Source: Streptomyces tagetis (GTDB taxonomy: Bacteria; Actinomycetota; Actinomycetes; Streptomycetales; Streptomycetaceae). Taken from it: a stretch of 64,000 nucleotides of DNA. The stretch spans positions 1-64,000 of the forward strand of contig NZ_JAGPNL010000004.1 in assembly GCF_018069565.1 (NCBI RefSeq). The letters run 5' to 3'. Positions 1-8,413 of the stretch are shown here, piece after piece. Made by a program: the position numbers and the translations under genes. Each line of letters starts with the position of its first letter. The first letter of the stretch is position 1. The notes beneath the pieces are model-generated. The model saw only the letters and a list, made by a program, of their open reading frames with translations, made no database searches and was not told where the DNA came from.

Positions 1-36
1 GCCGGTGCCGGGGCGGGTGCCGGTGCCGGGGCGGGT
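1..36. repeat. 18-bp perfect tandem duplication
   Basis: Bases 1-18 and 19-36 are identical and the unit may continue left of the window. A second perfect 18-bp duplication lies at 133-150 and 151-168. Both have a period divisible by three and fall in the low-complexity N-terminal part of the M23-like gene, where the second encodes a repeated RPRAGV hexapeptide. Confidence 0.8.
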
Positions 37-877
37 TGAGGGTTGGGCGGGGGTGCGGGGCCGGGTGCCGGTACGGGTGGGTGCGCGGGCGGGTTCGGGG
101 GCGCGGGGTGGTGTGCGCGCCGGATCGGCCGCGCGGCCCCGGGCGGGTGTGCGGCCCCGGGCGGGTGTGCGGGCCGGGGCGTGGCTGGGGGCGTGGGGGC
201 TGGTGGTGCCGGGGGTGATGGCGCCGGGGGTGGGGGTGGTGGAGGGGAGGGGGGAGGGGGTGGGGGCGGGGGTGGCCCCCCTTGTGACGGCCACGCCGGT
301 CGGGGTCGGGCTCATCGCTCCCGCCGACGCCACCGCCCTCGACGCGACCGTCCCGGACGTCCCCACCTCCGACGTCCCCGCCCCCGACGTCCCCGCCCTC
401 GCCCGGAACTGGCCGGTGGGGTACCGGCCGGCGGTGGTACGGGGCTGGGAGCCGCCGGCGACGCCCTACGGTCCGGGGCACCGCGGTGTCGACCTCGCCG
501 CCGCGCCGTCCTCGCCGGTGCGGGCGGTGGCTGCCGGGCGGGTGTCCTTCGCGGGCCGGGTGGGTGGCTGGGGCGTCGTCTCCGTGGAGCTGGCCGGTAC
601 GGGCGATCCGCCGCTGCGGACGACGTACCTCGCGGTGGCCGCGTCCGTGCGGCGCGGCGACGAGGTGGCGGCCGGTGACGTACTGGGCGCGCTGGAGCCG
701 GTGGGGCCGCACTGCGCGGGCTGCCTGCACTGGGGCCTGCTGCGGGGCGAGGTCTATCTGAACCCGCTCTCACTCCTGCCGCCGTGGCTGCTCGACGGGG
801 GTCCGTCGCGGCTGCTGCCGGTGCTCGGCGTACCCCTTCCTCGACCGGACGACGACCGGCCCTCGGGTACGCCGTGA
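5..877 (+). CDS. M23-family peptidase-like secreted protein, probably inactive
   Basis: The C-terminal half (about residues 135-262) is an M23/LytM-type domain. Metal ligands of the family are visible as H159 and D163 in GHRGVDL and H242 in CLHWG. The two other catalytic histidines of LytM are replaced: the usual Y-x-H-L region reads TTYLAV (206-211) and the HxH motif reads C-L-H with C240. I recall the CLHWG form from other actinobacterial homologues, so this is probably family-wide and suggests a cell-wall-binding rather than hydrolytic role. A hydrophobic stretch near residues 59-80 could be a signal peptide. The N-terminal 60 residues are low-complexity repeats with no stop upstream in frame, so the true start is uncertain and could lie further in or outside the window. 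Confidence 0.75.
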   Translation: MPGRVPVPGRVEGWAGVRGRVPVRVGARAGSGARGGVRAGSAARPRAGVRPRAGVRAGAWLGAWGLVVPGVMAPGVGVVEGRGEGVGAGVAPLVTATPVGVGLIAPADATALDATVPDVPTSDVPAPDVPALARNWPVGYRPAVVRGWEPPATPYGPGHRGVDLAAAPSSPVRAVAAGRVSFAGRVGGWGVVSVELAGTGDPPLRTTYLAVAASVRRGDEVAAGDVLGALEPVGPHCAGCLHWGLLRGEVYLNPLSLLPPWLLDGGPSRLLPVLGVPLPRPDDDRPSGTP

Positions 878-910
878 CGCCGGGCCGCACCGGGCCCCGG
901 CGCGGCCGGG

Positions 911-1492
911 TCAGCCCCGTACGCCACGCAGGGCCATGGAGACCGCGGCCTCGGTGATCGTCTCGGGCTCCTCGGCGGCGCCCAGTTCGATCCGGCGCAC
1001 GGCCGCGTCCACGACACCCTGGAGGAGCATCGCCGCCAGTCGCGGCTGGGCGTGGCCCATCTGGGCCAGCGCCTCGACGATCATCGCGATGAGCCCGCCG
1101 TGGGCCGCCCGGATCTTCTCGCGCGCCCCGGCGTCCAGTTCGCTGGCGGAGATCGCCACGACGGCCCGGTGCCGGCGGTCGCCGACGAGGGCGAGCTGCT
1201 TGCGTACGTACGCCTCGACCTTGCCCTCGGGTGTGGCCTCCTGGGCCAGGGCGGCCTCGACCTCCGCCGCCCAGACGGGGAAGTCGACCGCGCAGAGTTC
1301 CTCGACGACCGCGGCCCGCGATCGGAAGTACTCGTAGACGGAGGACCGGGCGAGACCCGTCCGCTCGGCGAGGGCGGGGAAGGTCAGGGCGTCGGTACCG
1401 CCGTGGGACAGCAGGGAGCGTGCCGCGTCCAGCAGGGCGGCACGCTGCATCGACCGGTGCTCGGCCACGGAGGCCGCTCGAATCCTTGGCAC
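911..1492 (-). CDS. TetR/AcrR-family transcriptional regulator
   Basis: A protein of about 193 residues with an N-terminal TetR helix-turn-helix (DALTFPALAERTGLARSSVYEYF) followed by an all-helical ligand/dimer domain. I chose the GTG at 1492 (VPRIRAAS), which has GGAAGG just upstream; a GTG three codons earlier (1501) and an internal ATG are alternatives. It lies between the M23-like gene and whiG, on the same strand as whiG and separated from it by about 100 bp. The conserved position beside whiG suggests a housekeeping rather than resistance role, but no target can be read from the sequence. Function beyond DNA binding is not known. Confidence 0.82.
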   Translation of the reverse strand: MPRIRAASVAEHRSMQRAALLDAARSLLSHGGTDALTFPALAERTGLARSSVYEYFRSRAAVVEELCAVDFPVWAAEVEAALAQEATPEGKVEAYVRKQLALVGDRRHRAVVAISASELDAGAREKIRAAHGGLIAMIVEALAQMGHAQPRLAAMLLQGVVDAAVRRIELGAAEEPETITEAAVSMALRGVRG

Positions 1493-1598
1493 GCCTTCCA
1501 CTGTACGGAGGTGACTGCCGGTATGGGAGTCGGCCACCGGGCGCACGCCCGCCGACCGGGTGGCGGAGCGGTCCGGTTCGTCGGCCGTCCGGGGCGCT

Positions 1599-2441
1599 TC
1601 AGCGCGCGAATCCGGCCAGTTTCCCGCGGAGCTGGAGTACGGACTTGGTGTGGATCTGGCTGACCCGGCTCTCGGTGACTCCGAGCACATTGCCGATCTC
1701 GGCGAGTGTGAGGCCCTCGTAGTAGTAGAGCGTGACGACCGTCTTCTCCCGTTCGGGCAGGGTGTTGATCGCGCGGGCGAGGAAGCGGCGCAGTTCCCGG
1801 TCCTCGGCCACTTCGACCGGGTTGTCGGCGGCGGTGTCCTCCAGGGTGTCCATGAGGCTGAGCCGGCCACCGCCCTCCTGCCCGGCGTGCAGCAGTTCCT
1901 CCAGTGCCACCACGTTGGCCAGCGACAACTGGCTGAAAACCGCATGGAGATCCTCGACCGCGATGCCCATCTCGCCGGCCACCTCGCCTTCCGAGGGGGT
2001 GCGGCGCAGTCTCGCCTCCAGGGTGGCGTAGGCGCGCTCGACGTGGCGTGCCTTCTGCCGTACCGAGCGGGGAATCCAGTCCAGTGCGCGTAGTTCGTCG
2101 ATCATCGCGCCGCGGATGCGGGTGATCGCGTAGGTCTCGAACTTGATCTCCCGGTCGACGTCGAACTTCTCGATCGCGTCGATCAGTCCGAAGACTCCGG
2201 AGGAGACGAAGTCCGCCTGCTCGACGTTGGAGGGCAGCCCGACGCTGACCCGGCCCGCCACGTATTTGACGAGGGGCGAGTAGTGGAGGATGAGCTGTTC
2301 CCGCAGCCGCTCGTCTCCCGTCTCCTTGTACGACCGCCACAACTCGTCGAGCGTCGAGGGAGCGGGCGGGCGCACGCCGCCACCGTCTCGGGCGGCCGGG
2401 GGGATCGCCGCCCTGTCGGACCCGGAGGTGTGCTGGGGCAT
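1599..2441 (-). CDS. whiG: RNA polymerase sigma factor WhiG
   Basis: A 280-residue sigma-70 family factor of the FliA/WhiG class, starting at an ATG (MPQHTSG) with AAGG upstream. Region 2 contains [14 protein letters not shown] and [18 protein letters not shown]. Region 4 contains [23 protein letters not shown] with the helix-turn-helix up to VSQIHTK. The N-terminal [12 protein letters not shown] and nearly all core residues match my memory of Streptomyces WhiG. In Streptomyces WhiG commits aerial hyphae to sporulation, is held by the anti-sigma RsiG with c-di-GMP, and transcribes whiH and whiI; this is family knowledge. A 278-bp non-coding interval separates it from dprA upstream. Confidence 0.96.
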   Translation of the reverse strand: MPQHTSGSDRAAIPPAARDGGGVRPPAPSTLDELWRSYKETGDERLREQLILHYSPLVKYVAGRVSVGLPSNVEQADFVSSGVFGLIDAIEKFDVDREIKFETYAITRIRGAMIDELRALDWIPRSVRQKARHVERAYATLEARLRRTPSEGEVAGEMGIAVEDLHAVFSQLSLANVVALEELLHAGQEGGGRLSLMDTLEDTAADNPVEVAEDRELRRFLARAINTLPEREKTVVTLYYYEGLTLAEIGNVLGVTESRVSQIHTKSVLQLRGKLAGFAR

Positions 2442-2682
2442 TCGTCGCCTTGTGCCGTTCTGCCGTGATCGTGTGTGGGGAGCCGATGGAGGCTGCCGGT
2501 CCACTGTCCGGTTGGTGCCCGTCTGTGCGGGGGCCCTCGTGAGCGTAGCGTGACTGAGCTGTCGCGGTGCGCGAAGGGCGGGTCGCAGCGGTATGCAGAT
2601 ACGTTCCGCTGAATGCTCCGAAGAGGGGACGATGATCACTCTGCGCGATCACTCGACTACCTCAACTTCGGGAATTCCCAAG

Positions 2683-2699
2683 GGGGTAGGGGTTACCCC
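2683..2699 (-). terminator. Possible short terminator hairpin after dprA
   Basis: A 6-bp stem (ggggta/tacccc) with a 5-nt loop begins about 20 bp past the dprA stop. Next to it, at 2670-2679, is the palindrome gggaattccc. The rest of 2442-2719 shows no gene and presumably holds the whiG promoter, but I cannot assign boxes. Weak evidence. Confidence 0.3.
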
Positions 2700-2719
2700 G
2701 GACGGCCGAACACGCTCGG

Positions 2720-4303
2720 TCAGCGCGGACTTCGGCCCTCGTGCACGGAGATCGTCGTTTGGCGTGTCAACTTCCAGCCGTCGCTGTGTCGTTCGACGTA
2801 CCCAAGTGCTCGAAGCTCGTACAGCCTGGCGACGGCGTCGTCCTGGGTGGTCTGTGCCCGGCGGGCGATCTCGTCCGCCGTTCCGGCGCCCCGGGCGGGG
2901 AGTCCGGCGAGGACCTGGCGGGTACGGGGGTCGAGCAGGTCGGTGGGGAGAACGGGACCGCGCCGGTCGGGGGCGAGTTCGCCCATGGCACCGACCTGCT
3001 CGACGATCTCGGCGGCGTCGGTGACGAGGTCGGCGCCTCCGCGCAGCATCGCATGCACTCCGGCGGAGAGCGCGCTGGTGGCGGGTCCGGGGACGCCCAT
3101 GGTGTGCCGGCCCAGGCGCTGGGCGGCGCGTGCGGTGACGAGGGAGCCGCTGCGGAGGGCGGCTTCGACGACCACGGTGCCGCGGGTGAGCGCGGCGATC
3201 ACCCGGTTGCGGAGGATGAAGCGGCTGGGGGTGGGGTGGTCGCCGGGTGGGAGTTCGCCGATGACCAGGCCCTGTTCGGCGATCCTGGTGATCAGGCGGG
3301 TGTGTCCGGGCGGGTAGGGGCGGTCGACTCCGCAGGCGAGGACGGCCACGGTGGCGCCGCCGGCCCCGAGGGCGCCCCGGTGGGCGGCGCCGTCGACGCC
3401 GTAGGCCCCGCCGGAGACGACGACCCAGCCGCGTTCGGTGAGGCCGGCGGCGATTTCGGCGGCCATGTGGGCGCCGTAGGCGGTGCAGGCGCGGGCGCCG
3501 ACGACGGCCACCGAGCGCAGCGCCCACATCCGCAGGCTGGGCAGGCCGCGAACCCACAGGCCCAGGGGGCGGGCGTCGCCCAGGTCGTCGAGTTGCCGGG
3601 GCCACTCCGCCGTGCCGGGCGGCACGAACCGTACGCCCGCCGTCCGGGCGACGGCGAGGTCCTGGCAGGGGTCGGCCCGGACGGCGCGGGCACGCAACCC
3701 GGCCCAGCGTTTCTCGCCGGCCCCGGGCAGGGCGGGGCCGCCTTCGCGCAGGCGCCGGACGACTTCCGTGACACCCAGTTCCCTCACCCAGCACCCGCCG
3801 GTCTCGTCGCCGGGTTCGAGGACCCGGGTAAGGAAGATCCGGCCGAGCGTCTCCCTCTCCCCTGTCTCCTCCTCGGGGCCCCCGTCGGGCGGCTCCTCCC
3901 GGGACGACGGCGCACTGTACGAGGGGGGAGGCCCACCCGAGCCCGGAGATCCGCCCGAGCCCGGAGGTCGACCCAAGCCCGGAGATCCGGCTGGTCCCGG
4001 AGAGCCACCCAAGCCCGGAGACCCACCCGAGCCCTGAGATCCATCGGACCCCGGCAGCCCGCCGAACCCGGGCAGCTCGTCGGACCCACCCGTTGCACAA
4101 GGGCCGGCAGGCACACCCCCGCCCGGCGGCGCTCCCCCGTTCACGCCCGTACGCCCGTGCTCCACGCCCGGCACCCCCGTACGCTCCTCACCAGCCGCAC
4201 CGCTACCACCACCGCCACCACCGCCGCAGCCGCCACCACCGCCCCAGGCTTCAGCATCCCGCTCGGCACGCCCGTCGCTGCGCTCCGCTCCCCCGCCGGT
4301 CAC
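2720..4303 (-). CDS. dprA: DNA-processing protein DprA with collagen-like N-terminal extension
   Basis: The C-terminal part is typical DprA/Smf: Rossmann-like fold with VAVVGARACTAYG (265-277), SGGAYGVDGAAH (297-308), RFILRNRVIAALT (361-373), and a winged-helix tail to residue 527. DprA binds ssDNA and loads RecA; in Streptomyces, which is not classically competent, its role is unclear. The GTG start at 4303 overlaps the stop of the upstream yifB frame in a GTGA arrangement. If that start is right, the first 150 residues are low-complexity: Gly-rich at 20-40 and Gly-X-Y triplets at 79-126. Recognisable DprA begins only near residue 150 (ETLGRIFLTRV), and I see no obvious start just before it. 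Confidence 0.88.
   Translation of the reverse strand: MTGGGAERSDGRAERDAEAWGGGGGCGGGGGGGSGAAGEERTGVPGVEHGRTGVNGGAPPGGGVPAGPCATGGSDELPGFGGLPGSDGSQGSGGSPGLGGSPGPAGSPGLGRPPGSGGSPGSGGPPPSYSAPSSREEPPDGGPEEETGERETLGRIFLTRVLEPGDETGGCWVRELGVTEVVRRLREGGPALPGAGEKRWAGLRARAVRADPCQDLAVARTAGVRFVPPGTAEWPRQLDDLGDARPLGLWVRGLPSLRMWALRSVAVVGARACTAYGAHMAAEIAAGLTERGWVVVSGGAYGVDGAAHRGALGAGGATVAVLACGVDRPYPPGHTRLITRIAEQGLVIGELPPGDHPTPSRFILRNRVIAALTRGTVVVEAALRSGSLVTARAAQRLGRHTMGVPGPATSALSAGVHAMLRGGADLVTDAAEIVEQVGAMGELAPDRRGPVLPTDLLDPRTRQVLAGLPARGAGTADEIARRAQTTQDDAVARLYELRALGYVERHSDGWKLTRQTTISVHEGRSPR
3926..4069 (-). repeat. 18-bp degenerate tandem repeat encoding Gly-X-Y triplets in dprA
   Basis: DprA residues 79-126 form 16 consecutive triplets, 15 starting with glycine and one with arginine, such as GSP-GLG-GSP-GPA-GSP-GLG. 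The DNA unit is 18 bp around tcyccgggc. Third codon positions here are often T or A (TCT, GGT, GGA), unlike the strong G/C bias of flanking coding sequence. Confidence 0.85.
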
Positions 4304-5900
4304 GTCCCCGCCCCCAGCAGCATCGGCACGCCCCGTGGCACACCCGTCCTGAGCTGGAGGGCGAGGGCGACGTCGGCGGGGTCCGGGCGGTCGTGTCCGA
4401 CGAGGTCGGCCACGGTCCAGGCGACGCGCAGGACCCGGTCGAGGCCGCGGGCGGTGAGAAGGCCCCGTTCGAGGCCGCGCTCCGCCTCGTCGAGCGCGCC
4501 CGGCGCCACACGCCAGCGGGTGCGCAGCTCGCGTCCGGGGACCTCGCTGTTGCTGTGCCACGGGGTGCCGGCGAGACGGGCGGCGGAGCGCTCGCGGGCG
4601 GCGCGGACCCGGTCGGTGACGGTCGCGGTGGAGTCGCCCCGGGTGCCTGTGGCGGTGAGTTCGGCGCGGGTGACGCGGTCCACCTCGACTCTCAGGTCGA
4701 CCCGGTCGAGGAGTGGGCCGGAGAGCCGGGCCTGGTAGCGGCGGATCATCGAGGGCGGGCATTCGCACTGGTCGTCGCTCTGGGTGAAGCGTCCGCAGGG
4801 GCAGGGGTTGGCGGCGAGGACCATGAGGAAGCGGGCGCTCCCGCGCTGCGCGCGATGACGACGTGTCCGGACTCCAGCGGCTGGCGTAGGGCGTCGAGCG
4901 CGTGGCTGCTGAATTCGGGTGCTTCGTCCAGAAAGAGCACGCCGCGGTGGGCGAGGGAGACGGCGCCGGGGCGGGCGACACCCGGGCCGCCGCCGACGAG
5001 GGACTGCATCGTGGCCGAGTGGTGGGGCGCGCAGTAGGGGGCGGTGTCGATCAGGGGTTTGCCCGGAGGCAGCAGGCCGGCCAGGGAGTGGACGGCGGTG
5101 ACCTCCAGGGACTCCGGGCGGGTGAGCCGGGGCAGGACGGCGGGGAGCCGTTCCGCCAGCATGGTCTTGCCCGCGCCCGGTGGGCCTTCGAGGAAGAGGT
5201 GGTGTCCGCCGGCGGCGGCGACCTCGACGGCGGTGCGGGCCGATGCCTGGCCCACGACGTCGGCGAGGTCGTGGCCCAGTTCGGCGGGGCTGTGCGCGCC
5301 GGTGGCGGCGCCGGTGCCGGGCATCCGCAGTCCGGCGAGCAGCGGGTCGGGGCGGCCTTGGCGGTCCGCTTCCTCCTCGGGTACGGGTTCGTCGGCGAGG
5401 ACGGCGATGAGCTGGCGCAGGCTGCGCACGCCGAGGACGGAGACGCCGGGGACGAGGGAGGCTTCGGCGGCGGCGCTCTCGGGGACGACCACCTGTTCGT
5501 AGCCGGCGTCGGCCGCGGCGAGGACCGCCGGGAGGATGCCGCGGACGGGTCGGGCCCGTCCGTCCAGGCCCAGCTCTCCGATCATGACGATGTCGGCGAG
5601 CAGCCGGGGGTCGACGCGTTCGGTGGCGCCGAGGACGGCTGCGGCGACGGCGAGGTCGAAGCCGCTGCCGCTCTTGGGGACGGAGGCCGGGCTGAGGCCG
5701 ACGGTGAGCTTCTTCTGCGGCCATTCGGCTCCGGAGTTGACCACCGCCGCCCGGACCCGGTCGCGGCTCTCCGTGAGGCTCTTGTCGGGCAGGCCGACCA
5801 GGGTGAAGGAGGCGACGCCGGGTTCCAGGTCGGCCTGGACCTCGACGACGACGCCTTCGACGCCCATGAGGGCCACCGAGCAGGTGCGGGCGAATCCCAT
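4300..5900 (-). pseudogene. yifB: YifB/ComM-family Mg-chelatase-like AAA+ ATPase, frameshifted
   Basis: The 5' part encodes the family N-terminus ([15 protein letters not shown]), the LonC-like domain and Walker [17 protein letters not shown], up to [12 protein letters not shown]. There the frame breaks near 4830-4845. The conserved continuation [34 protein letters not shown] and the C-terminus are in another frame, ending at 4300. The total length is 1601 nt, so one base (or about 13, judging by remembered homologues with five or six residues there) is missing. The ATG at 5900 overlaps the yraN stop (TGATG). ComM is a branch-migration helicase in Proteobacteria; the Streptomyces role is unknown. 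A sequencing or assembly error in this GC-rich hairpin-prone patch is as likely as real inactivation. Confidence 0.8.
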
Positions 5901-6262
5901 CACGCCACCCCCCGGGCGTGTTCGACGACGGGTGCTCCGCGGGGCGGGAGGACCACGCCCACCAGGTCGATGCGGACGCCGCCGGGCGGGGCTCCGCCGT
6001 GGGTGTGGACCCAGTGTTCGGCGAGGGTGCGCAGCCGCCGTGCCTTGGTGGGTGTCACCGCGGCCATGGGGTGCTCGAAGGAGCCGCCCCTGCGGGTCTT
6101 GACCTCGCAGACGACCAGGACGTCTCCGTCCCGGGCGACGATGTCGATCTCGCCGGTCCTGCCGCAGCGCCAGTTGCGCTCCAGGAGGGTCATCCCGGCC
6201 TCGGTCAGCCGGCGGGCGGCGAGGGATTCGCCGTACCTGCCCATCGCGTCTCGTGCGTTCAT
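5900..6262 (-). CDS. yraN: UPF0102 family protein YraN
   Basis: A protein of about 120 residues with the family hallmarks: [12 protein letters not shown], then [19 protein letters not shown] and [10 protein letters not shown], which resemble the catalytic E/D/E-x-K core of restriction-endonuclease-like nucleases. The ATG at 6262 (MNARDAMG) follows GGAGGTGG at good spacing. It overlaps the yifB start, giving a yraN-yifB-dprA operon order common in bacteria. Biochemical role is unproven for the family; a DNA-repair or processing nuclease is the usual suggestion. Confidence 0.9.
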   Translation of the reverse strand: MNARDAMGRYGESLAARRLTEAGMTLLERNWRCGRTGEIDIVARDGDVLVVCEVKTRRGGSFEHPMAAVTPTKARRLRTLAEHWVHTHGGAPPGGVRIDLVGVVLPPRGAPVVEHARGVA

Positions 6263-6381
6263 TGTCGGCACCACCTCCGGTGCCAACGATGGGGGCGGCC
6301 CGCGCCGCTGTTGGATCTTGGTGGACGGTCAGCGGATTGTGGACAACTTCGTCACCCGCCTGTGTGACCGTCGTCGGGGTT

Positions 6382-6690
6382 TCAACCGCCGGGGAGTTCG
6401 AGGTCGCTCTTGTTCAGCTCCTCGATGTTCACGTCCTTGAACGTGAGGACGCGTACCTGCTTCACGAACCGGGCCGGCCGGTACATGTCCCAGACCCAGG
6501 CGTCGGCCATGGAGACCTCGAAGAACACCTCGCCCTGGACCGAGTGCACCTGCATCTCGTAGTCGTTGGTGAGATAAAATCGGCGCTCTGTCTCGATCAC
6601 GTATTTGAACAGACCGACGACATCGCGGTACTCCCGGTAGAGCTTCAGCTCCATCTCGGTCTCGTACTTTTCGAGGTCCTCGGCGCTCAT
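6382..6690 (-). CDS. DUF2469-family conserved actinobacterial protein
   Basis: A 102-residue acidic, aromatic-rich protein ([20 protein letters not shown] at the start) that matches the DUF2469 family of Actinobacteria. There are no membrane segments or known catalytic motifs. Its codon use is slightly less GC-rich than its neighbours, as expected for a strongly conserved sequence. It sits upstream of yraN with a 119-bp gap. Function is unknown. Confidence 0.88.
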   Translation of the reverse strand: MSAEDLEKYETEMELKLYREYRDVVGLFKYVIETERRFYLTNDYEMQVHSVQGEVFFEVSMADAWVWDMYRPARFVKQVRVLTFKDVNIEELNKSDLELPGG

Positions 6691-6745
6691 GGCATGTTCC
6701 CCTTCAGCCGTGCGATCCCACCATTGTGCGTCAGGTCCGCGCGCC

Positions 6746-7261
6746 CTAGACGATTTCGGTGTCCAGGGTCACCGGCCCGGCCGGGGGACCTTCGTCGAGC
6801 AGTGTGCGCAGCAGCTCGGCGAGTCTGGTCGGATACACCGTCTCATGGGCACGAGCCAGTTCCCGACACGTCCACCAGCGTGCTCCGTCGACACTGCGCC
6901 GTTCCAGCTCGGTCAGGCCGGCGGCGACGGTCGTGGTCTGGGTCGTGCGGGCCAGGTAGTACCACTCGTCCTGGTCCCAGCGGCGGCCGGCGAACGGGAA
7001 GGAGCAGGTGCGCCGCCACAGCACCGGCCCCATCTCGACGTCGGTGATCCCGGTCTCCTCGCGCAGTTCGCGGCGGGCGGCCTGCTCGCGGGTCTCGTCG
7101 CCCTCGACACCGCCGCCGGGGGTGAACCACCAGTCGTCGGCCGGATCGTCCGGTTCGTGTCCGTGGAGCAGCAGGATGCGGTCCCGCGGGTCGAGCAGGA
7201 CGACCCGCGCCACCCTGCGCAGGCCCGCGGCCTCCGTGTCCGGCACGGTCTCAGCGGACAT
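6746..7261 (-). CDS. NUDIX hydrolase
   Basis: A protein of about 171 residues with a complete Nudix box (GGVEGDETREQAARREL, then REETGI), which binds divalent metal and hydrolyses nucleoside diphosphates linked to another group. The substrate cannot be read from the sequence. The ATG at 7261 lies inside the 3' end of the upstream signal peptidase gene (11-bp overlap), so the two are probably translationally coupled. It is the last gene of the signal peptidase cluster. Confidence 0.88.
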   Translation of the reverse strand: MSAETVPDTEAAGLRRVARVVLLDPRDRILLLHGHEPDDPADDWWFTPGGGVEGDETREQAARRELREETGITDVEMGPVLWRRTCSFPFAGRRWDQDEWYYLARTTQTTTVAAGLTELERRSVDGARWWTCRELARAHETVYPTRLAELLRTLLDEGPPAGPVTLDTEIV

Positions 7262-8024
7262 CGGCGGGCTCCGTCGCGGACCGGGCGCGGGAGGCGGCGA
7301 GCCGCTGGGCGACGGGTCCGTACGCCGCACCGGCGAAGATCAGCACCGCCCCGGCCGCGATCACGGTGAGGACCGTCCGCAGCGGTCCCGGCGTGGAGAG
7401 CGGGCCGAGCGCCTCGAAGCCGGAGGCCCGTTCCAGCATGCCGTCCATGGGCCAGACGACGGCGTCGACCCGGGCGTCCACCGCGGAGCGGGCGACGGTG
7501 CCGCCGGCCGCGTCCGTGAGGTGGGCGGTGGAGTCGAGGGAGCCGCCGCGTTCGTCGCCGAGCAGGAAGAGGCGCCCCTCGGGCACGGTGACGGTGGGGA
7601 AGCCGGTGATCTCGGCCGGTGTCCCGGCGGTCAGGTAGGTCTCGTCGATCACCTTGCCGTTGACCTTCAGCCGGCCCTCCTGACAGCAGGTGACGGTGTC
7701 CCCGCCGACGGCGACCACGCGCTTGACCATCGGGGCGTCGGCCCAGGTGGCGTCCTTGAAGACGACCACGTCGCCACGGCGGACGTCGGCGCCGTCGACG
7801 CGCTGCGCCAGCACCCGGTCACCGGCGTGGATCGTCGGCGTCATCGAACCGGTCGGCACCGTGTACGGCCGGTACACCACCGCTCCCCAGGCGAAACCGC
7901 CGAGGAACAGCACCGTGCCCAGCGCCACGACCAGCCCGGACAGCCGCTGCCCGGTCCGGCTGCCGGCCGGGGTGCCGGGGCCGGGCCCCCGCCGGGCCGT
8001 GTGTGTCGTGCTCTCGCCACCCAT
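7251..8024 (-). CDS. sipZ: Type I signal peptidase (SipZ position)
   Basis: A 257-residue S26-family signal peptidase. The catalytic serine is S60 in PTGSM, and the general-base lysine is K101 in VKRVVAVGGD. Membrane segments are predicted at about 28-50 and again near the C-terminus (LRTVLTVIAAGAVLIFAGAAYG), the two-TM type of Streptomyces enzymes. It cleaves signal peptides of Sec and Tat substrates outside the membrane. The gene symbol rests on order in the four-gene cluster remembered from S. coelicolor and S. lividans (sipW, X, Y, Z). A 389-bp gap separates it from sipY, so it may have its own promoter. Confidence 0.88.
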   Translation of the reverse strand: MGGESTTHTARRGPGPGTPAGSRTGQRLSGLVVALGTVLFLGGFAWGAVVYRPYTVPTGSMTPTIHAGDRVLAQRVDGADVRRGDVVVFKDATWADAPMVKRVVAVGGDTVTCCQEGRLKVNGKVIDETYLTAGTPAEITGFPTVTVPEGRLFLLGDERGGSLDSTAHLTDAAGGTVARSAVDARVDAVVWPMDGMLERASGFEALGPLSTPGPLRTVLTVIAAGAVLIFAGAAYGPVAQRLAASRARSATEPADVR

Positions 8025-8201
8025 GGACCCGCACCTTACCCGCCGGTACCGGGACGGGGCAGCCCCTTCCCCGGCCGCTCGGGCCCAACGCGGCGGGCGG
8101 ACGACGGACGGACGACGGGCAAACAGCGGACGCGACGACGGGCAGACAACAGCCGAAATGCCGGCCCGGACGATGGACCGCCCCCGACGATGGACGGGGC
8201 A

Positions 8202-8247
8202 TGCCGGACGGTCCACGGACAGACTGCCGGACGGTCCACGGACAGAC
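8202..8247. repeat. 23-bp perfect tandem duplication between sipY and sipZ
   Basis: Bases 8202-8224 are repeated exactly at 8225-8247 (unit begins tgccggacggtcc). It lies in the 8025-8413 gap, which otherwise holds degenerate gacggacg-rich sequence and no gene that I can support. Confidence 0.85.
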
Positions 8248-8413
8248 GACGACCCCGGCACACCCGGCCGTCCGGAGAACCGGAAGCCGGGCGGCCGGGG
8301 CCGCGATGACTCACCCGCATCCAGAGCCGCGCCCAGGGACCGCCGCACCCACCCAGGGCCGCGCCCCGGGGACCGCCCCCACCCGGGGCCGAAACCCCCG
8401 GCAGACGCACCTC

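Noticed and set aside
1384-2652. A 422-codon minus-strand frame overlapping whiG
   Set aside because: Runs in the wrong frame through whiG, which has unambiguous sigma-factor motifs.
6271-6384. Possible small gene between yraN and the DUF2469 gene
   Set aside because: No start with a ribosome site and no sensible codon bias in the 119-bp gap.
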